Positions 52,859-61,509 of a stretch of 64,000 bases of DNA are shown here, in pieces. This DNA comes from M1-B18 sp048264125. GTDB lineage: Bacteria; Bacillota; Clostridia; Peptostreptococcales; Natronincolaceae. A model generated the notes under the pieces. That model was not told where the DNA came from, made no database searches, and worked only from the letters and a program-made list of their open reading frames with translations. Position numbers and translations under genes: made by a program. Each line of letters begins with the position of its first letter. The first letter of the stretch is position 1. The stretch spans positions 186,001 through 250,000 of the forward strand of contig JBLXDM010000003.1 of NCBI GenBank assembly GCA_048264125.1, written 5' to 3'.

Positions 52859-53219
52859 GCTCTCCACCTCCCTTTATGTATAATAATTAGCCGTTATTTG
52901 CGACCCCATTCTTAACACCCTTTGAAAATCCCATATTTTCAAAGTTCTATTTAATGCGCAAATTATTATATAATGTAATTCTACTATAATTTTCATAATC
53001 TTTCAATAATAAAAAATCTGATTTAAGAAATAATTTCACCATAAAAATCGTGCTTTTCAGGGACTTTGTTGGTTTTTCTACACAAAAGTTCATAGCTTTT
53101 ATGCTATTTATTGTCACAAATCGTTAATTAATTATTTAATCCAAGAGCTCTATTAAGTGTTATTTTCTTATCATACGACAGTGGGTCAAACATTTCTCAA
53201 TTAATACTTTAAGAAAAGA
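52859..53219. other. AT-rich intergenic region upstream of the small membrane operon
   Basis: About 360 bases with no supported gene. It should hold the promoter for the three small membrane genes; several TATAAT-like words exist but no clear -35. Confidence 0.5.
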
Positions 53220-53248
53220 GTAATCATCCCAATTCAATTGATAATTAC
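53220..53248 (-). terminator. probable terminator after hydE
   Basis: GTAATTATC.AATT and AATT.GGAT.ATTAC form an imperfect stem, followed on the minus strand by TCTTTTCTT. Confidence 0.55.
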
Positions 53249-53260
53249 CCTTCCTTAGCC

Positions 53261-54622
53261 TTAATTTACTAGCTCCGCTGGAATTTTGTAGCCCATTTCT
53301 TCAATATATTTAAAATTTAAATATTTCGGCAGCTTTCTTCCCGCCTCTTGAACTGACTTGATTGCAAAGCTCAGATCCACCATATTCTTGTTAGAATATA
53401 TTTGATAATTATTTCTCAATTCCTTCGGAGTACTCACCAGCATAATGGTATTTGCTCCTGCCCTTAGGGCAAGTGCCTGTGCCATAGGATTTAGAGACGC
53501 TATAGCGGTTGTAGCAGGCAAAAACACATGCTGACAGACGATTCTTGAGATAGCTATCATTTTTAGGCTAAGCCTTAGGTCACCCGGGGGCATCGCCTCA
53601 TAGGGAGTCCCCTTAGCAGGAAGAAATGGCCCAAAACCAATCATGTGAACGCCAAAATCCCTCTGGAAAATGATATCCTCCACCAAATGTTCAATTGTCT
53701 GTCCGGGTAATCCAACCATTCCTCCTGAGCCAAGTCTTATTCCGGCATCCTTTATTCGCCTTGATTGCTCCACACGAATGTCAAAATCATCATCTGGATG
53801 TAGCTGTTGGAATAGTCCTCGGTTGGCAGTCTCAATCTTAAGAAGATAATTATTGACCCCAGCCTCCCTGAATAGAGAAAATTCATTGTTATTTCTTTCA
53901 CCTATGCTTAAGGTAATTTGGAGGCCGTATTTTTCCTTAATTTTTTTTATTATTTCTATTATTTTTTTTGCAGTATAATAGGAATCCTCTCCGGATTGAA
54001 GTATTATGGTCTTAATTCCAATCCGATATAGGCTGTCAACCTCCCGAAGTATATCCTCCTCTGACATCCTATAGCGAGAAATTTTCTTATCCCTTCTCAC
54101 TCCACAATAATTACAGTTTTTGCTGCAATAGTTGGAAAATTCTATAGCCGCCCTTAGCTCTATATGCTCTCCTACGCATTCTTTTCGGATGATATCTGCT
54201 GCCTGCAGCAAAGCATTATACTCTTCTTCAGCTTTTATTTCTAAAAGATACTTAATTTCTTCCCTATCAAGCTCTGCATTTTCAGAGATACGGGACAGTA
54301 TTTCCAGCAGCCTATCCGAAAGACCTTTGGTTTCTATGGAGCTCAAGTCATACTTATACCTGCTTGCCATAGAATATAATCCCTCTACCTCCAGCCTGTA
54401 GGCAGCTGTCAGCTCCTCTACTGCCTTGACATGGAGCTCAGGAAACCTTATTGCAGTTGTACAGACTCCTCCAAAGCCCTTCGGTGTTGGTATTAGTTGA
54501 TTTTCAATTTTAGCCTTATCCATGAGCTCCTTTGCAAAAAGCATTTGAGAATTTGAGGAGCAAACCAAAATATAGGGCTTATCAATCGTACTTAAATTAA
54601 ATTTATCCAATATAGTCGTCAT
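53261..54622 (-). CDS. hydE: [FeFe]-hydrogenase maturase HydE with N-terminal DUF3343-like domain
   Basis: A 453-aa protein, about 100 residues longer than usual HydE. Residues 1-75 (KPYILVCSSNSQMLFAKELMDKA...LIPTPKGFGGVCTTAIRF) match the small DUF3343 domain, including its cysteine, described as putative Se/S carrier-like. The radical-SAM part starts near residue 100 and has FSNYCSKNCNYCGVRRD (C-x3-C-x2-C), GEDSYYTAKKI, GSGGMVGLPGQT and SLNPMAQALALRAGAN of HydE. HydE processes the HydG product on the way to the H-cluster. Start at 54622 follows AAGGAG. It lies 12 bases after hydG in one operon. Confidence 0.93.
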   Translation of the reverse strand: MTTILDKFNLSTIDKPYILVCSSNSQMLFAKELMDKAKIENQLIPTPKGFGGVCTTAIRFPELHVKAVEELTAAYRLEVEGLYSMASRYKYDLSSIETKGLSDRLLEILSRISENAELDREEIKYLLEIKAEEEYNALLQAADIIRKECVGEHIELRAAIEFSNYCSKNCNYCGVRRDKKISRYRMSEEDILREVDSLYRIGIKTIILQSGEDSYYTAKKIIEIIKKIKEKYGLQITLSIGERNNNEFSLFREAGVNNYLLKIETANRGLFQQLHPDDDFDIRVEQSRRIKDAGIRLGSGGMVGLPGQTIEHLVEDIIFQRDFGVHMIGFGPFLPAKGTPYEAMPPGDLRLSLKMIAISRIVCQHVFLPATTAIASLNPMAQALALRAGANTIMLVSTPKELRNNYQIYSNKNMVDLSFAIKSVQEAGRKLPKYLNFKYIEEMGYKIPAELVN

Positions 54623-54634
54623 GGGCATCTCCTT

Positions 54635-55999
54635 CTAGATGTACAGATCCCTTTCACCCTTATAAATATTTTCCAGCTTGATCCTTACCTGCTCCTTAAG
54701 CCTCGGGTCATCAATTTCCTCCGTCAATTCATCAATCAATTCCGACGCCCTTTCTCTGGTGGCGGCTGAAGCATAGGTCTCACCATATTCCTTCAGGGTC
54801 AATAGCGCATTATGTCGACAGATGTTTTTCATTTTTCCCGCCTTTACAAGCCGCATAAAGTCCTCGCCAGTTCTGCCAACCCTGTAGCATGCAGTACAAA
54901 AGCTTGGTACCATCCCTAAAGCCATAATTGATGCCGAAACCTCATCAAGGCTTCTATTGTCATTTGTATAAAATTGATCTGAAACCGCCTGCTTCGTCTC
55001 CTTATAGCCGCCTGGGCTGGTGCTGGAGCCGGCACTGATTTGTGAAACCCCTAAACTCAAAAGCTCCTCCCTTAAGGCCTGAGACTCTCTTGTGGAAAGA
55101 ATTATACCTGTATAGGGAACGGCTATTCTAATAATTGCCACCAGCTTTTTAAACTCATCATCTGAGATTGGATATTGAACCTCCTCAATATGTGCTCCAG
55201 GAGCTGGTCTTAGTCTTGGTACAGATATGGTATGAGGTCCGCATTTATACTTTTCCTCTAGATATGCTGCATGCTGTAGCAATGCCAGAGCATCAAACCT
55301 GTAATCATAAAGGCCAAAGAGTGCTCCCATACCAACATCGTCTATTCCTGCCTCAATCGCTCTGTCCATCACCGTCAACCTATATTCATAGTCGGACTTT
55401 TTTCCGAAGGGATGCATTTTTTTATAGGTTTCCCTATGATAGGTTTCCTGAAAGCACTGATACGTGCCTATTCCTGCCGCCTTCAATCTGACAAACTCCT
55501 CCGTCTCCATAGGGGCAGCATTAATGTTTAGTCTTCTTATATCACTATTCTCGTATATTTTTTCTATTGCCTCAGTTATATACTCAAGCCTTGAATCTAC
55601 AGGGTGCTCACCGGCAACCAGCAGTAGTCGCTTATGTCCCTGTCCCTCCAGCAGCTTAACCTCCTCAATAACCTCGTCTATTGAAAGCGTCCTTCTATTC
55701 AATTCCTTATTTTCAACTCTAAAGCCGCAGTATAGACAGTTATTTACACATTTATTCGTTAGATACAGAGGTGCGAATAAAACAATTCTTTTTCCATAAA
55801 TTCTATCCTTCAGCTCTCTGGCAAGGGAAAAAATCTCCTTCAGCCTTTCCGCTTCATTCGTATTCAAAAGAACTGCAGTTTCAAACAGGCTTAAGCCCTT
55901 CCCCTGTCTTCCTGCTTCAATTATATTATCAAATTCTGCAGGGGTAGCAGCTGTTGATTTTTCTAATATTTCATTTATTTCATGCTCATTGATTATCAT
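54635..55999 (-). CDS. hydG: [FeFe]-hydrogenase maturase HydG (tyrosine lyase)
   Basis: A 454-aa radical-SAM enzyme that splits tyrosine to give CO and cyanide ligands of the H-cluster. The SAM cluster motif is LTNKCVNNCLYCGF; the auxiliary-cluster cysteines are in PSFCTACYRVGRTGEDFM and KNICRHNALLTLKEYGETYA, the CTxCYRxGRTG form that distinguishes HydG from ThiH. Normal length. GAGGAGCGTAAGGCT precedes the ATG. First gene of hydG-hydE. Confidence 0.96.
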   Translation of the reverse strand: MIINEHEINEILEKSTAATPAEFDNIIEAGRQGKGLSLFETAVLLNTNEAERLKEIFSLARELKDRIYGKRIVLFAPLYLTNKCVNNCLYCGFRVENKELNRRTLSIDEVIEEVKLLEGQGHKRLLLVAGEHPVDSRLEYITEAIEKIYENSDIRRLNINAAPMETEEFVRLKAAGIGTYQCFQETYHRETYKKMHPFGKKSDYEYRLTVMDRAIEAGIDDVGMGALFGLYDYRFDALALLQHAAYLEEKYKCGPHTISVPRLRPAPGAHIEEVQYPISDDEFKKLVAIIRIAVPYTGIILSTRESQALREELLSLGVSQISAGSSTSPGGYKETKQAVSDQFYTNDNRSLDEVSASIMALGMVPSFCTACYRVGRTGEDFMRLVKAGKMKNICRHNALLTLKEYGETYASAATRERASELIDELTEEIDDPRLKEQVRIKLENIYKGERDLYI

Positions 56000-56236
56000 A
56001 GCCTTACGCTCCTCTTTTGTTTTCCATATAATAAAGCTAAATGAAAACGAATAAATTGTATCCTTCTATAATAATTATTATAAGCTAAAACCTGTAATTT
56101 TGATAGTCATAATTTTAACAATTTGCTATAATTTTTTTCTATTCTAATTTAGACAGTTATTTGTATTCATTGTTTTTTCAGTGTTCACCCTATCTAAGTC
56201 TTGTTATTATCTTATCAACTTTTACCCTGTATAAGC

Positions 56237-56695
56237 CTATTTTTCCCCTTCAAATAGCTTGAGAAAATCTCCATAGCCCTCCTGCTGTAGCCTGCTGACG
56301 GGAATAAAGCGTATTGCCCCACTATTTATACAATACCTAAGCCCTCCCTCTTCCTTGGGCCCGTCGGGAAAGACATGTCCAAGATGAGAATCACCTTCCT
56401 TGCTCCTAACCTCTGTCCGAAGCATGCCATGGCTTTGGTCTTTTTTTTCGATGACATTTTCCTCATCAACCGGTTTAGTAAAGCTGGGCCATCCGCAGCC
56501 AGCGTCATATTTATCCAGCGAAGTAAAAAGAGGCTCTCCTGATACGATATCTACATATATACCTCCCTCAATATGGTTCCAGTATTCATTGTCAAAGGGA
56601 GCTTCTGTTGCATTTTCCTGTGTTATTTTGTATTGTAGCGGCGTTAGGCTCTTTAATCGTTCCTCTTTGCTCTTTGCATTATATTTCTTATCCAT
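56237..56695 (-). CDS. msrB: peptide-methionine (R)-S-oxide reductase
   Basis: A 152-aa MsrB. The reactive site is LRYCINSGAIRFIP, with cysteine (not selenocysteine), plus GCGWPSF and DSHLGHVFPDGP. The two CxxC zinc-binding motifs of many MsrBs are absent. It repairs oxidised methionine in proteins, useful to an anaerobe meeting oxygen. A 16-bp palindrome lies just before its ribosome binding site. Confidence 0.96.
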   Translation of the reverse strand: MDKKYNAKSKEERLKSLTPLQYKITQENATEAPFDNEYWNHIEGGIYVDIVSGEPLFTSLDKYDAGCGWPSFTKPVDEENVIEKKDQSHGMLRTEVRSKEGDSHLGHVFPDGPKEEGGLRYCINSGAIRFIPVSRLQQEGYGDFLKLFEGEK

Positions 56696-56711
56696 ATCAA
56701 TACTCCTTTCC

Positions 56712-56727
56712 TCCGTCTCGAGACGGA
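56712..56727. promoter_or_regulatory. 16-bp perfect palindrome between msrB and the LiaF-like gene
   Basis: TCCGTCTCGAGACGGA. It lies 17 bases before the msrB start, touching its ribosome binding site, and about 104 bases before the LiaF-like gene on the other strand. It could be a DNA operator for either gene or an RNA hairpin hiding the msrB site. Confidence 0.5.
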
Positions 56728-56830
56728 TATGAAAACCCTTCCTTAGAGTGTTCCAATATTCGATAATTTCTATTATACTTTTAATTAGATGTCATATAAA
56801 ATTAGATGGCTAAGCAAGGGAGGTAAAATA

Positions 56831-57628
56831 ATGAAAAAATTAACCCTGGGAATATTATTTATAGCTTTGGGATTTTTATTCCTTACAATGAATTTAGGAT
56901 TAATCCCGTATAGCTGGAGTCAGCTTTTCGATCTCTATTGGCCTGCTATATTGGTTTTAATAGGTGGCCTATATCTAATAAAGTCAATATTAAACCTTAA
57001 GGGTTGTACGACCTCCGGCAGCTTTTTTTTCCCCATAATGTCAGTTGTAATAGGCATGGTATTATTGGGTAACCGGTTGGACTGGTTTAACGGAAGGTAC
57101 ATTAGTATATGGCAAGTCCTTTGGCCTACCATCATAGTATTTGTTGGTATATCACTTCTCACACCCTCTAGTTCCTTTATTCATATAGATACCCATAAGA
57201 AGGACAAAAGTAACGACAGTTGCCCTTCTGACGGCTTTGAGAAGGCTAGGGGGCATAAGGTGAACAGAAGCACAATTATAGGTCATACAGAGCTTGTGGA
57301 TGAGCCTTGGGCCCTGGAGGACGGATCTATAAATGTCGGTATAGGGGGAACCGTCGTCGATTTAACCAAGGCCTTTATTAAGGAGGGGGAAACTAGGTTT
57401 AATCTTTCTGGGGCAATAGGCAGTATAGAGCTTTATATCCCTTCAACCCTCGCAGTGGATATTAGTGCCTCACTAAGCCTTGGAAATATTGATCTATTCA
57501 ACGAAAGCTACTCCGGCACTCCAGGCTCCATCAGCTACCGAAGCGTCGGCTATGACAATGCCTCGAAAAGAGTAAAGATTAATATTTCGCTGAATATCGG
57601 AGAAATAGTTGTAAAGCAGGTGGAATAA
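56831..57628 (+). CDS. liaF: LiaF-like membrane regulator
   Basis: A 265-aa protein. N-terminal half has four short membrane segments (LGILFIALGFLFLTMNLG, LYWPAILVLIGGLYLI, FFPIMSVVIGMVLLG, VLWPTIIVFVGISLL); the C-terminal half is the LiaF/VraT-type beta domain (HTELVDEPWALEDGSINVGIGGTVVDLTKAF...). In LiaFSR systems LiaF holds the kinase inactive until the wall is damaged. Start at 56831 follows GGGAGGTAAAATA. Stop and the kinase start are adjacent. Confidence 0.9.
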   Translation: MKKLTLGILFIALGFLFLTMNLGLIPYSWSQLFDLYWPAILVLIGGLYLIKSILNLKGCTTSGSFFFPIMSVVIGMVLLGNRLDWFNGRYISIWQVLWPTIIVFVGISLLTPSSSFIHIDTHKKDKSNDSCPSDGFEKARGHKVNRSTIIGHTELVDEPWALEDGSINVGIGGTVVDLTKAFIKEGETRFNLSGAIGSIELYIPSTLAVDISASLSLGNIDLFNESYSGTPGSISYRSVGYDNASKRVKINISLNIGEIVVKQVE

Positions 57629-58732
57629 ATGAAATCCCCAAATTCATCTAAGATAAAAAGCATGCAATGGTCCATTCTTAAGGGAATGTTCCTCTCCACC
57701 TGCCTTACAATAGCTATATTAGTCCTTCTAATGACTGCAGTTGGAAGCACAATCCTAGACATCGGCATATCTCCTTCGCTGCTGGAGGCTTCAAAGCAAT
57801 TATCTACACATATAGCCATAGTGTTGGTGGTGGCAGTAATCTCAACCTACCTTGTAGGCTTTACCCTAACGGTAGATATAAAAAAGCAGCTATTATATAT
57901 CAATGAAGTATTGATATCCGTAACTAGGGGCCGTATTGATAGAAGGCTCAAAACCGGCAGCTATTCAGAATTAAACCAAATTAGCAGTCATTTTAACAGT
58001 ATGGCTGAGGGGATACATCATCAGGTTGAATCCCTCCAGCGGCTGGTGGAGGAAAATCAGAGGCTATTAAACAATGCAGAGGAGGCTGCCTCTTTGGATG
58101 AGAGAAGGAAAATCGCAAGGGAGCTGCATGATTCTGTTAGCCAGCAGCTGTTTGCGATATCCATGACAATAAGTGCCATTAAAAGGCTTATAGATACCGA
58201 CCCTACGGAAGCAAAAAAGGGCTTCGATAGCATTGAACAAATGACCCATACGGCTCAACAGGAGCTTAGGGCATTAATTATGCATCTCAGGCCCGTCAAT
58301 CTTAATGGACTGCCCCTGTCCGACGGAATTATAGAGCTGTTGACGGAGCTAAATCAAAAGAATCCTAATATCAGCATCGAGTGGGAGATCCAGCCAAATG
58401 TCTTTGTCAGACCGGCAGGTATAGAGGATCATATATTTAGAGTTGTCCAGGAGGCCATATCCAACGCCTTGAGACATTCAAAGGCAAGTGTCCTAAGCCT
58501 AAGGCTTTTTGTTTACGATAATTTACTCTCCATTTTTATAGAAGACAATGGCATTGGCTTTGATATTAAGATAGACAAGAAGAGCTCCTATGGCATACTG
58601 ACTATGCAGGAGCGGATTTCTGAAATAGGCGGTAAAATAGATATCCTATCATATCCTGGCAAGGGCACCAGAATAGAGCTTAGAATACCCTTGAAGAAAA
58701 AAGGAGGCGACGGACATGGAGAAGGGAATTAA
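57629..58732 (+). CDS. liaS: LiaS/VraS-like sensor histidine kinase
   Basis: A 367-aa kinase. Two membrane segments (about residues 15-40 and 60-85) enclose a very short outside loop, as in other intramembrane sensors. A HAMP-like linker leads to RKIARELHDSVSQQLFAISMTISAI with the phosphorylated histidine, then VVQEAISNALRHSKAS (N-box), FIEDNGIGFD and SYGILTMQERISEIGGKI. Starts directly after the liaF stop codon. Confidence 0.93.
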   Translation: MKSPNSSKIKSMQWSILKGMFLSTCLTIAILVLLMTAVGSTILDIGISPSLLEASKQLSTHIAIVLVVAVISTYLVGFTLTVDIKKQLLYINEVLISVTRGRIDRRLKTGSYSELNQISSHFNSMAEGIHHQVESLQRLVEENQRLLNNAEEAASLDERRKIARELHDSVSQQLFAISMTISAIKRLIDTDPTEAKKGFDSIEQMTHTAQQELRALIMHLRPVNLNGLPLSDGIIELLTELNQKNPNISIEWEIQPNVFVRPAGIEDHIFRVVQEAISNALRHSKASVLSLRLFVYDNLLSIFIEDNGIGFDIKIDKKSSYGILTMQERISEIGGKIDILSYPGKGTRIELRIPLKKKGGDGHGEGN

Positions 58733-59363
58733 AGTTATCATAGTCGACGATCATCAAATGGTGAGAAGAGGTCTTGCAGCATATCTCTCTACAGAAAAGG
58801 ACATTGAGGTTGTGGGGGAAGCCGCCAATGGCAGCGAGGCTATTGCCCTGAGCCTTAGCCTAAAGCCCGATGTGGTATTGATGGATCTGGTGATGGAACC
58901 AATGGACGGTATAGAGGCTACAAGAGAGATTATGAACAGGTTCAATGGCTCTGAAAATATAAAAATTATTATTGTCACCAGCTTTATTGAGGAGGAAAAG
59001 GTTCTATCCGCTCTGGAGGCAGGAGCCTACAGCTATCTACTTAAAACCGCCTCCGCCGAGGAAATATCGGGGGCTATAAGGAAGGCAATGAAAAATGAGG
59101 CTGTTTTGGCAGGCAAAGCCACAAATATCATGATAAATACGCTAAACAGAAGGTCACCAAAGCATACCCTTTTAACACAAAGAGAGCTGGAGGTGCTACA
59201 GCTCATTGGAGAAGGAAAGACTAATAAGGAGATATCTGCGGCCTTATTTATCGGAATAAAAACAGTAAAGACCCATGTGAGCAATGTACTGTCAAAGCTG
59301 GAGCTGGAGGACAGAACCAAAGCCGCCGTATATGCAAATCAAAATAATATCCTCACAAAGTAA
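58716..59363 (+). CDS. liaR: LiaR/VraR-like response regulator
   Basis: A 215-aa regulator. Receiver domain with VDDHQMVRRGLAAYLS, phospho-Asp in VVLMDLVMEPMDG and SYLLKTASAEEIS; LuxR helix-turn-helix LTQRELEVLQLIGEGKTNKEISAALFIGIKTVKTHVSNVLSKL. It overlaps the kinase gene by 17 bases; AGGAGG lies 8 bases before the ATG. Likely targets are envelope-protection genes elsewhere. Confidence 0.94.
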   Translation: MEKGIKVIIVDDHQMVRRGLAAYLSTEKDIEVVGEAANGSEAIALSLSLKPDVVLMDLVMEPMDGIEATREIMNRFNGSENIKIIIVTSFIEEEKVLSALEAGAYSYLLKTASAEEISGAIRKAMKNEAVLAGKATNIMINTLNRRSPKHTLLTQRELEVLQLIGEGKTNKEISAALFIGIKTVKTHVSNVLSKLELEDRTKAAVYANQNNILTK

Positions 59364-59390
59364 AGGGCGACGCTGGTCACCCTTTATTTT
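59362..59390. terminator. terminator overlapping the end of the deacetylase gene
   Basis: AAAGGGCGAC and GTCACCCTTT hairpin, then ATTTTG on the plus strand and ACTTTG on the minus strand, serving the convergent liaR and deacetylase genes. Confidence 0.8.
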
Positions 59391-60363
59391 GCTCATCGAC
59401 CTTATTTTGTTCATCACCCTTATTTTGTTCATCGCCCTTAATTACCTGCTGCAGAGAATCAAAGGTATATCCCCCAGCCCTTAGGTATTCTATCATTTCC
59501 GGCAGCAGCCTAATATTTATAGACTTCGTATCGGTATCATGAACTAAAATAACCAGAGTGTTGCTTTTAGCAGCAGTGCTTTCAAAGCGCCGCATTAGCC
59601 TTTCCTCCGTCAGCTCAAGGCCCTCTGCATCACCATTAAGACAGTTCCAATCCAAATAAACATAGCCCTTTTCATTTACAGCTCTTTTAAAGGAAGTCTT
59701 ATCTCCAAAGGAACCACCAGGAAATCGCATAAGCCTAAGTGGATAATCCAGCCCTAATATTTCCTTTATAAGCGCTTCCGACTCCTCCAGCTCCTGCATC
59801 AGCCCATCGGCGGATTTATATAAAATGGCGTAATTGTGGGTGTAGGTATGATTAGCCAGCATATGACCCTCTTCATATATCCTCCGTATCAGCTCTGGAT
59901 GCTTTTCTGCACTTTTCCCCAGTATAAAGAAGGTTGCCTTAATATTTTCCTCCTTTAATATGTCCAGTATATAAGGTGTTACTGTTGCCGAAGGTCCATC
60001 ATCGAAGGTAAAATATGCAATTTTATCCTCCCCTTTATATATATGGTCAAGCTCCTCTTGGGTTATATTTATAATGGGTGGTGACGGAGTAGCCTCTGCC
60101 ACAGCTTCAGCCCCTGCATATTCAATATCATTGGCCTCATCAGCTTCGACAAACCCTTCTTCGAGCACCTTATCCGCTATTTCTATCTCTTCATATATGA
60201 TGTGAGGTGGTAAAACCTCTTCGTATCTTTCGTAATACTCTCGTTCTTCGGAAAAATAGCTGCTTAATCGGGTAAGCCTGTCATCCTTAGCCATTGCATT
60301 ATCCATCATTATGATTAAATACACGATTGCAACTATATAGATGATTTTTCTTTTCTTAAGCAT
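59377..60363 (-). CDS. exported polysaccharide deacetylase (NodB family)
   Basis: A 328-aa protein with a signal or anchor helix (KKRKIIYIVAIVYLIIMMDNAMA), an acidic Glu-rich linker to about residue 105, and a NodB domain with all motifs: YFTFDDGPS, ANHTYTH, MRFPGGSF, YLDWNCLNGDAE and VILVHDTD. It probably removes acetyl groups from peptidoglycan or another wall glycan, giving lysozyme resistance. The C-terminus has three DEQNKG repeats encoded by an 18-base tandem repeat. Start at 60363 from GAGGAGAGATATC. Confidence 0.92.
   Translation of the reverse strand: MLKKRKIIYIVAIVYLIIMMDNAMAKDDRLTRLSSYFSEEREYYERYEEVLPPHIIYEEIEIADKVLEEGFVEADEANDIEYAGAEAVAEATPSPPIINITQEELDHIYKGEDKIAYFTFDDGPSATVTPYILDILKEENIKATFFILGKSAEKHPELIRRIYEEGHMLANHTYTHNYAILYKSADGLMQELEESEALIKEILGLDYPLRLMRFPGGSFGDKTSFKRAVNEKGYVYLDWNCLNGDAEGLELTEERLMRRFESTAAKSNTLVILVHDTDTKSINIRLLPEMIEYLRAGGYTFDSLQQVIKGDEQNKGDEQNKVDEQNKG
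59380..59440. repeat. 18-base tandem repeat at the deacetylase 3' end
   Basis: The unit TTATTTTG(C/T)TCATC(G/A)(A/C)CC recurs three times in register and encodes the DEQNK(G/V) hexapeptides at the C-terminus. It could change copy number by slippage without shifting the frame. Confidence 0.75.
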
Positions 60364-60477
60364 GATATCTCTCCTCTCAAGCATGACCTACTGAGTATTT
60401 ATTTGCAATGATATGATACTCTCTATAAATACGATATAGCTTGTTGTATTATACCTTCCAAATGCAATTTTGCAAAA

Positions 60478-60503
60478 AATAATAAAGCACCCATAGGGTG
60501 CTC
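60478..60503 (-). terminator. terminator after the 63-aa membrane protein gene
   Basis: AGCACCC-ATA-GGGTGCT hairpin, followed on the minus strand by TTATTATTTTTT. Confidence 0.85.
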
Positions 60504-60511
60504 ATGTGCGC

Positions 60512-60703
60512 TTACCGAGAGTCCTCATCTGCATCAAACAGCTCTGTCTCCTGCTCCAAATCAATTATCAAATCCTCATCCTTTATGTCAACGATTAAAT
60601 CCTGATTTTCATTGAAAACGTTCGCCCTTCTACGTCTAATATTTTTGAATAAAACTACCCTCAACAGAACAAATAGAATAATAACAATTAGGATATTTAA
60701 CAT
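60512..60703 (-). CDS. 63-aa single-span membrane protein
   Basis: One N-terminal helix (LNILIVIILFVLLRVVLF), a basic patch (KNIRRRRAN) that sets the positive-inside side, and a strongly acidic C-terminal tail rich in Asp/Glu with the repeat DLIVDIKDEDLIIDLEQE. GAGGTGTATAT precedes the ATG. Its own terminator follows. No family recognised; the ribosome binding site and composition support a real gene. Confidence 0.7.
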   Translation of the reverse strand: MLNILIVIILFVLLRVVLFKNIRRRRANVFNENQDLIVDIKDEDLIIDLEQETELFDADEDSR

Positions 60704-60900
60704 ATATACACCTCGCTTAAATTATTCACTTAAATTATTTATATACTATTTTGAAGCTTTTGTCAAAGCTCCTTCCTTTGTCTAAATTTTCTTGCAATAT
60801 AGATGTTTTCTGTATTTACCCCGTTTTTTTATTTTAAACCATTTTTTTTATTTTTTTAGAAAATATATTAATGGATAAATTTTTTTATAAGTTAAATATG

Positions 60901-60930
60901 AAAAAAGTGTCTTTTGAAAGACACTTTTTT
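60901..60930. terminator. terminator after iorB
   Basis: AAAAAAGTGTCTTT and AAAGACACTTTTTT, a perfect 14-bp stem with a two-base loop at its tip, four bases after the iorB stop. Confidence 0.92.
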
Positions 60931-60933
60931 CAA

Positions 60934-61509
60934 TTATATAAAATTATAGCCCAGCTCAAAGGCTGCTGCATTCATTTCTTTAGCTGATATAGGCACATTG
61001 TCTGAAATTACCCTTCCCCATATGTCAGGGCTTATGTCCAGCTGCCTTGCCAATATCCCTATTAATATTACGTTGGACACCTGCTTTTTTCCGATATTTT
61101 TGCCTTCCTCAAAGGCATTTATCTCAATCACCCTATATTTTTCTTTTAATTCCTCTATTGCCTCATGTGGATATTGATATTTTTCCTGCTGGACTAAGGT
61201 TGGATAGAAGGGCCTGCTGTTAAGAATGATTGTTCCCTCCTGCCTTAAGGCGACGGACCACCTCAGAGCCTCTAAAGGCTCCATTGCCACCAAGTAATCC
61301 CCTTCACCGGTTGGAATATTTGGAGAGTATATTTTATCGCCTATTCTCACATTTCCCCATACCATTCCCCCTCGTTGAGACAAACCAACCACATCATTAC
61401 TCTTAACATCATAGCCTCCCATTAAGGCGGCCTGACATATGATACGGGTCATCAAAATTAATCCCTGACCGCCCACTCCTGCCATCATTATATTAGTTGT
61501 CACTGTCAT
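60934..61509 (-). CDS. iorB: indolepyruvate:ferredoxin oxidoreductase beta subunit
   Basis: A 191-aa gamma-type domain of 2-oxoacid:ferredoxin oxidoreductases. IMMAGVGGQGLILMTRIICQAALMGGYDVKSNDVVGLSQRGGMV is the CoA-independent IorB signature. It pairs with IorA and overlaps its gene by 17 bases, so the two subunits are made from one message. AGGAGG lies close to the ATG. Confidence 0.95.
   Translation of the reverse strand: MTVTTNIMMAGVGGQGLILMTRIICQAALMGGYDVKSNDVVGLSQRGGMVWGNVRIGDKIYSPNIPTGEGDYLVAMEPLEALRWSVALRQEGTIILNSRPFYPTLVQQEKYQYPHEAIEELKEKYRVIEINAFEEGKNIGKKQVSNVILIGILARQLDISPDIWGRVISDNVPISAKEMNAAAFELGYNFI

Noticed and set aside
59380..59440. 18-base repeats considered as a CRISPR remnant
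   Set aside because: Units are contiguous without spacers and stay in the deacetylase reading frame.
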